Shown here one piece after another: positions 60,055-64,000 of a stretch of DNA of 64,000 nt. The DNA is taken from the NCBI RefSeq assembly GCF_020150815.1, contig NZ_CP083723.1:1302001-1366000 (forward strand). Reading direction: 5' to 3'. The position numbers and the translations under genes were made by a program. The notes beneath the pieces were generated by a model that saw nothing but the letters and a program-made list of their open reading frames with translations, had not been told where the DNA came from and searched no databases. The stretch is from Haloprofundus salilacus. GTDB lineage: Archaea; Halobacteriota; Halobacteria; Halobacteriales; Haloferacaceae. Position 1 is the stretch's first letter. Each line of letters starts with the position of its first letter.

Positions 60055-60636
60055 ATGGGTGTCATCGAAGTGGACGAGAAGGAGTTCTCACTGTCGCGCG
60101 AAGACGTCTTCGAGACGCTGAGCAACCGGCGGCGTCGATACGCTATTCACGCGCTTTTACAGGAGGAGGGGTCGGTCGAACTCGGCGACCTCGCTCGACA
60201 GGTCGCGGCGTGGGAGACGGGTCAGTCTCCGTCGGCGGTCTCCTCCGAGGAGCGTCGACGGGTGTACAACGCGCTCCAGCAGTCGCACCTCCCGAAGATG
60301 CACGACACGGGCATCGTCGAATACGACCGCGACCGAGGAACTATCACCACGACGACCGAGGCCTCCGACCTCCACGTGTATCTGGAGATCGTTCCGGGAA
60401 ACGACATCCCATGGAGCGTCTACTATCTCCTGTTGGGCGCGTTCTCGCTCTCCTTCGCAGGGGCGGTCGTCGGTGGAGTACCGCCGTTCGGGGCGATTCC
60501 GGCGCTGGTCGGCGCGCTCGTTCCCGGGCTTCTTCTCGTCGCGTCCGCGGCGGTACACACCTTACACGGTCGCCGACAGCGACTCGGACGCGCCGGACTC
60601 CCACCGGAGCTTCGACACCGGAAAAACGACGCGTAG
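60055..60636 (+). CDS. Winged-helix protein with C-terminal membrane helices (DUF7344-like)
   Basis: 193 residues. N-terminal winged helix: SREDVFETLSNRRRRYAIHALLQEEGSVELGDLARQVAAWETGQSPSAVSSEERRRVYNALQQSHLPKMHDTGIVEYDRDRGTI (~13-95). Two membrane helices follow (~121-140; ~146-167) and a basic tail. This layout is common in haloarchaea and suggests a membrane-bound transcriptional regulator. Target unknown. Confidence 0.85.
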   Translation: MGVIEVDEKEFSLSREDVFETLSNRRRRYAIHALLQEEGSVELGDLARQVAAWETGQSPSAVSSEERRRVYNALQQSHLPKMHDTGIVEYDRDRGTITTTTEASDLHVYLEIVPGNDIPWSVYYLLLGAFSLSFAGAVVGGVPPFGAIPALVGALVPGLLLVASAAVHTLHGRRQRLGRAGLPPELRHRKNDA

Positions 60637-60749
60637 AGGTTCGTCGAGCGACATCGCACCGTCGCCGACGTACCCGACTGCCTCGTCGAATAACGATCTC
60701 ACCTCGACTGTACGCTCGCCGCCTGTCGCGCCGACGGCCGATCGAACGG

Positions 60750-61317
60750 TTACGTATCGCCGTCGCCGACGGTGACACCGTCGCTGTCGCCGTCTGAGTC
60801 CGCAGATTTTACCGATCTAGTGTCACCGTTCGTACTCGTCTCGTCGAGACTCCCGAGCGACGAATCTGCGCCGTCCGAGGAGTCCTGTTCGCTCGGTGCC
60901 ACCTACGCGTACAGGTACTCGTCGCCGACGACGTAGTACGCCTCTTCGTCGGGGTCGGCCAGGACCGCGTTCTGGGTGTCGATGGCGATGTCAACGAGGT
61001 CGCCCAACGAGGAGGCCTCGGCCCTCGGTTTCTCCCGCGCCGACGACGGAAGTCGAACGGTCGAGATCCACTCCTCGAACTCCAAGCGCTCGTCGAGGTA
61101 CGCCAGTCGCCGCCGCTCCGCCGCCGTGATGTCGGCGTATCCGAACCGCCGGGGCGGCGAGAACGCCCGAGAGGCCAACCAACGAGAGCACGAGGAGCAG
61201 CGGTCCGCCCGCCGACCAGAGCGGTCCTCGCTCGTTCGCAACGACGACGGACTCCGTCACCTCGTAGCGACGCGTCTCGTCACCCGCTTCGGCGATACTG
61301 TAGGTACTTCCGTCCAA
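60750..61317 (-). pseudogene. DUF5305-type membrane protein remnant: 5' truncated, frameshifted, with in-frame stop
   Basis: The minus strand reads SLDGSTYSIAEAGDETRRYEVTESVVVANERGPLWSAGGPLLLVLSLVGLSGVLA in one frame, then RFGYADITAAERRRLAYLDERLEFEEWISTVRLPSS ... YYVVGDEYLYA in another; the switch is near 61150. A TAG at 60903 is followed in the same frame by 50 more codons of acidic tail (APSEQDSSDGADSSLGSLDE ... to TAA at 60750), as if the stop were a point mutation. The N-terminal signal and extracellular part expected of the family are missing. Three separate lesions favour real decay rather than sequencing error. Family call from the C-terminal motif. Confidence 0.65.
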
Positions 61318-61361
61318 GGAGACACCCGACCGATGCCGTAGGACCGGGCGAAGCCGTCGAC

Positions 61362-61739
61362 GTGACTGCCGTCGCGGAGTGCGAGGAGTCGACCACGGAG
61401 ATGGTGGCGCTCACGATTGTGGGTGAGACCGACGACACGTCCGTCGAACTGACGCGCTCGATCCGCGTGACGTGCGTACCGGACGAAGGCCCTTCGTCCC
61501 TCTCGATGCAGTTCACGGGCTGCGGTAACGCCTTTGTCGACGGCGAGTTCGAGACGAAGGAGGTGACGGTCGTCACTGGAACAGGTCAGGAATCGATGCA
61601 CAACACTACTACGACTGTCGAACCGGGTGAGAAGGTGAGAGCGGTGCCTAACCCGCCCAAGGGGCGTATTCTCGCCCTCGTCATCGACAGCCACCAATAC
61701 GAGAACGACAACGACTGTCGTGACCGAGGCAGCCAGTAG
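61362..61739 (+). pseudogene. Probable 5'-truncated remnant of an exported haloarchaeal protein
   Basis: Frame open from before 61362 (GTG) to 61739, about 125 codons. It reads VDVTAVAECEESTTEMVALTIVGE, then SMQFTGCGNAFVDGEFETKEVTVVTGTGQESMHNTTTTVEPGEKVRAVPN and ends QYENDNDCRDRGSQ. Beta-rich with three Cys and no signal peptide or plausible promoter; the in-frame sequence upstream (TDAVGPGEAVDV) reads sensibly past the only start codon, so the true 5' end seems lost. Its 5' end meets the 5' end of the DUF5305 remnant. An intact small gene starting at 61362 is the alternative. Confidence 0.5.
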
Positions 61740-61802
61740 TTACAAGCAGCTTCGGCGCAATCCTCCGACTGAGAAGCGGACGAGCGTTTCGTCCATAAAA
61801 AG

Positions 61803-61810
61803 TTTTACTA
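61803..61810 (+). promoter_or_regulatory. TATA box for the sugar-acid dehydratase gene
   Basis: TTTTACTA lies 23-30 bases before the ATG at 61833, in an AT-rich stretch (CATAAAAAGTTTTACTACG), consistent with a leaderless transcript. Confidence 0.6.
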
Positions 61811-61832
61811 CGCTGAGAGTAAAGTAGTAGCC

Positions 61833-63071
61833 ATGGTGAAAAACTACGCGGAGCTCCACGACCCGAACGCGGAGTACACGATGCGAAACCTCTCTTCGGA
61901 GACGATGGGGCTCTCCAACGAGCGCGGCGGCGGCCGCGACGTGGAGATCACCGACGTGCAGACGACGATGATCAACGGGAACTTCCCGTGGACGCTCGTC
62001 CGAATCTACACCGACGCGGGCGTCGTCGGCACCGGTGAGGCGTACTGGGGCGCGGGCGTCCCTGAACTCATCGAGCGGATGCGACCGTTCCTCGTCGGCG
62101 AGAACCCGCTCGACATCGACCGGCTCTTCGAGCACCTTGTCCAGAAGATGTCCGGCGAAGGCTCCATCGCCGGCGTCACCGTCACGGCCATCTCGGGCAT
62201 CGAAATCGCGTTGCACGACCTCGCGGGCAAGATTCTCGACGTGCCCGCCTACCAGCTGCTCGGCGGGAAGTACCGCGACGAGGTCCGTGTCTACTGCGAC
62301 TGCCACACCGAAGACGAGGCCGACCCCGAGGCGTGCGCCGACGAGGCCGAGCGCGTCGTCGAGGAACTCGGCTACGACGCGCTGAAGTTCGATCTCGACG
62401 TCCCCTCGGGCCACGAGAAGGACCGCGCGAACCGCCACCTCCGACCGGGCGAGATCCGCCACAAGGCCGAAATCGTCGAGAAGGTGACCAAGCGCGTCAA
62501 GGACCGCGCCGACGTCGCGTTCGACTGCCACTGGACGTTTTCCGGAGGTAGCGCCAAGCGCCTCGCGAAGGCTATCGAGGAGTACGACGTCTGGTGGCTC
62601 GAAGACCCCGTACCACCGGAGAACCACGACGTCCAGCGCGAGGTGACGCAGTTCACCTCGACGCCCATCACCGCCGGCGAGAACGTCTACCGCAAGCACG
62701 GTCACCGCCAACTGCTCGAGTCGATGGGCGTCGACATCATCGCACCGGATATGCCGAAGGTCGGCGGCATGCGAGAGACGCGCAAGATCGCAGACCTGGC
62801 TGACACGTACTACGTACCCGTGGCGATGCACAATGTCGCCTCACCCGTCGCGACGATGGCCTCCGCGCACGTGGGCGCGTCCATCCCGAACTCGTTGGCC
62901 GTCGAATACCACTCCTACGAACTCGGCTGGTGGGAGGATTTGGTGCAGGAAGACGTCATCGAGAACGGCTACATCGAGATCCCCGAGAAGCCCGGTCTCG
63001 GCCTGACGCTCGACATGGACGTCGTCGAAGAGCGCATGGTCGACGGCGAAGAGCTGTTTGACGAGGCGTAG
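61833..63071 (+). CDS. gad: Enolase-superfamily sugar-acid dehydratase (gluconate/galactonate type)
   Basis: 412 residues. Mandelate-racemase subgroup: the N-terminal capping domain (EITDVQTTMINGNFPWTLVRIYTDAGVVGTGEAYWGAG), then a TIM barrel with metal ligands in DVAFDCHWTFSGG, WLEDPVPPENHD and ITAGENVYRKHGHRQL, and the catalytic region VPVAMHNVASPVATMASAHVGASIPNSLAVEYHS. Haloferax has a D-gluconate dehydratase of this length beside galK, for the semi-phosphorylative Entner-Doudoroff route; the same neighbour here supports that role. Exact substrate (gluconate, galactonate or a pentonate) cannot be fixed from sequence. Confidence 0.83.
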   Translation: MVKNYAELHDPNAEYTMRNLSSETMGLSNERGGGRDVEITDVQTTMINGNFPWTLVRIYTDAGVVGTGEAYWGAGVPELIERMRPFLVGENPLDIDRLFEHLVQKMSGEGSIAGVTVTAISGIEIALHDLAGKILDVPAYQLLGGKYRDEVRVYCDCHTEDEADPEACADEAERVVEELGYDALKFDLDVPSGHEKDRANRHLRPGEIRHKAEIVEKVTKRVKDRADVAFDCHWTFSGGSAKRLAKAIEEYDVWWLEDPVPPENHDVQREVTQFTSTPITAGENVYRKHGHRQLLESMGVDIIAPDMPKVGGMRETRKIADLADTYYVPVAMHNVASPVATMASAHVGASIPNSLAVEYHSYELGWWEDLVQEDVIENGYIEIPEKPGLGLTLDMDVVEERMVDGEELFDEA

Positions 63072-63161
63072 CCTCGTCATACCGCCGGCGCGAAAGGCGT
63101 TCACACGACGAGAAAATTTGCTTCTGGTACGTCTGAGCCGTCCGTTTTCGCGCAGTAGCTG

Positions 63162-63170
63162 GCTTATATA
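63162..63170. promoter_or_regulatory. Orphan TATA-like element between convergent genes
   Basis: GCTTATATA (CTGGCTTATATACGG) is one of the best boxes in the window, yet lies between convergent gad and galK and fits the start of neither. On the plus strand it would fire antisense into galK; on the minus strand into gad. No small open frame follows at leaderless distance. Confidence 0.4.
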
Positions 63171-63230
63171 CGGTTCAAACGTCGATACGACATCCAAGAC
63201 GCCTGTGAGTCACCCGATTCGTGGGTTCGG

Positions 63231-64000
63231 TCACCGTTCCACCGCGTACCCGCCGACGACGTCGCAGTCGTAGATATCCGGTTCGACGCCGGTCCGCTCG
63301 GGATACTCCCGTCGAATCGCCGCCTCGAACTCGGCGACGGCCTCCGGCGCGACGAGCGAGACGACAGAGCCGCCGAACCCCGCGCCGGTGAGTCGCGCGC
63401 CGTAGACGCCCTCGGTTTCGCGGGCGACATCGACGACCAGATCCAGTTCCGCACAGCTAACCTCGTAGTCGCCGCGCAGGCTCTCGTGAGAGTCGAACAT
63501 CAACTCGCCGACGGCGGTAAAATCGCCCTCCCGGAGCGCCGCGGCGGCGCGTCGAACGCGCTCGTTTTCGGAGACGACGTGTCGACAGCGGCGACGGATC
63601 GTCTCGGGAAGTGCGTCGGCGTGGGCGTTGAGCGCCGCCGGAGAGACGTCCCGGAGCGACCCGATTTCGGCGTCGAGTCGGTCGTCCAGCAGGTCGACGC
63701 CCCGAGCGCACTCCCGAACCCGGTCGTTGTACGCCGAGTCGACGAGTTCGTGTTCGACGTTCGTGTCCACCGCGACGATGCGAGCGCGGTCGCCGTCGAA
63801 GGGGACGAGTTCGGTCGAGCGGTCCCGGCAGTCCAGAAACAGCGCGGCGTCGGCCTCACAGAGTGCGACGGCGTACTGGTCCATGATGCCGCAGTCGAGA
63901 CCGACGAACTCGGTCTCGGCGCGCCACGCGAGATCGGCGAGGCTCCGGCGGTCAACGTCCAACTCGAACGCGGTCACGAGCGCGCCGCCGACGGCGAGTT
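63231..64000 (-). CDS. galK: Galactokinase, N-terminus outside window
   Basis: Partial: the last ~256 codons, reading in from the right edge with LAVGGALVTAFELDVDRRSLADLAWRAETEFVGLDCGIMDQYAVALCE, the GHMP-kinase ATP-binding helix and the GalK-specific GxxCGIMDQ motif. The C-terminal GHMP motif GARLTGAGFGGSVVSLV is at about 63351-63405, and it ends DCDVVGGYAVER. Phosphorylates galactose to galactose 1-phosphate, the first Leloir step. The first visible ATG/GTG (63977) is not the start. Convergent with gad. Confidence 0.9.
   Translation of the reverse strand, partial: LAVGGALVTAFELDVDRRSLADLAWRAETEFVGLDCGIMDQYAVALCEADAALFLDCRDRSTELVPFDGDRARIVAVDTNVEHELVDSAYNDRVRECARGVDLLDDRLDAEIGSLRDVSPAALNAHADALPETIRRRCRHVVSENERVRRAAAALREGDFTAVGELMFDSHESLRGDYEVSCAELDLVVDVARETEGVYGARLTGAGFGGSVVSLVAPEAVAEFEAAIRREYPERTGVEPDIYDCDVVGGYAVER

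Overview
The window is haloarchaeal. It has very high GC, strongly acidic proteins, many genes with a TATA-like box about 27 bases before the start codon (the leaderless layout), Bat-type HTH and other halobacterial-only small families, an archaeal oligosaccharyltransferase (AglB) and a haloarchaeal fructose phosphotransferase system. Gene content and order resemble the Haloferax/Halogeometricum group (Haloferacales). I saw no rRNA, tRNA, CRISPR array or insertion sequence.

Layout. (1) 1-12.8 kb, glycerol and dihydroxyacetone use: a partial second GlpA-like dehydrogenase, a broken DUF2391 gene, the anaerobic-type glycerol-3-phosphate dehydrogenase operon glpABC, divergent glpK with a GlpX-like membrane protein, a Bat-type regulator, and the PTS-dependent dihydroxyacetone kinase dhaM/dhaL/dhaK. 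(2) 12.8-15.8 kb, housekeeping singles: a HAD phosphatase, CutA, a HEWD mini-protein, an EthD protein, a GNAT acetyltransferase and a methyltransferase. (3) 15.9-37 kb, a surface-glycan island: a DUF368 putative polyprenyl-phosphate translocase directly behind aglB, an AglR-like flippase, three further glycosyltransferases, aglJ, and seven alkaline-phosphatase-superfamily proteins (three phosphodiesterase-like, four sulfatase-like) that all end in the same short tail. (4) 37-42 kb: small regulators, zinc ribbons, VOC and cupin proteins. (5) 42.4-51 kb, branched-chain amino acid synthesis: leuA, a 34-residue candidate leader peptide rich in Val/Leu/Ile, ilvBNC, a small unknown protein, leuCDB. 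(6) 51.1-57.2 kb, fructose uptake: glpR-pfkB and ptfC-ptfA-ptsH1-ptsI-ptfB. (7) 57.2-64 kb: small haloarchaeal families, a HAD protein, a pair of decayed genes, a gluconate/galactonate-type dehydratase and a partial galactokinase.

How the parts connect. PtsI and PtsH (about 54-56 kb) can phosphorylate both the fructose EIIA/EIIB and the single-domain DhaM at 10 kb, so the window holds a phosphorelay serving fructose and dihydroxyacetone. GlpR beside pfkB is the DeoR-type repressor expected to link fructose and glycerol control. In the glycan island AglJ would start the dolichol-linked glycan, the flippase would export it, AglB would transfer it, and DUF368 could recycle the lipid carrier. The phosphatase-like proteins lack signal peptides and so probably act on cytoplasmic intermediates. 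The most novel-looking items are the candidate ilvB leader peptide, the phosphatase-superfamily array with its shared C-terminal tail, and the DUF368-aglB linkage.
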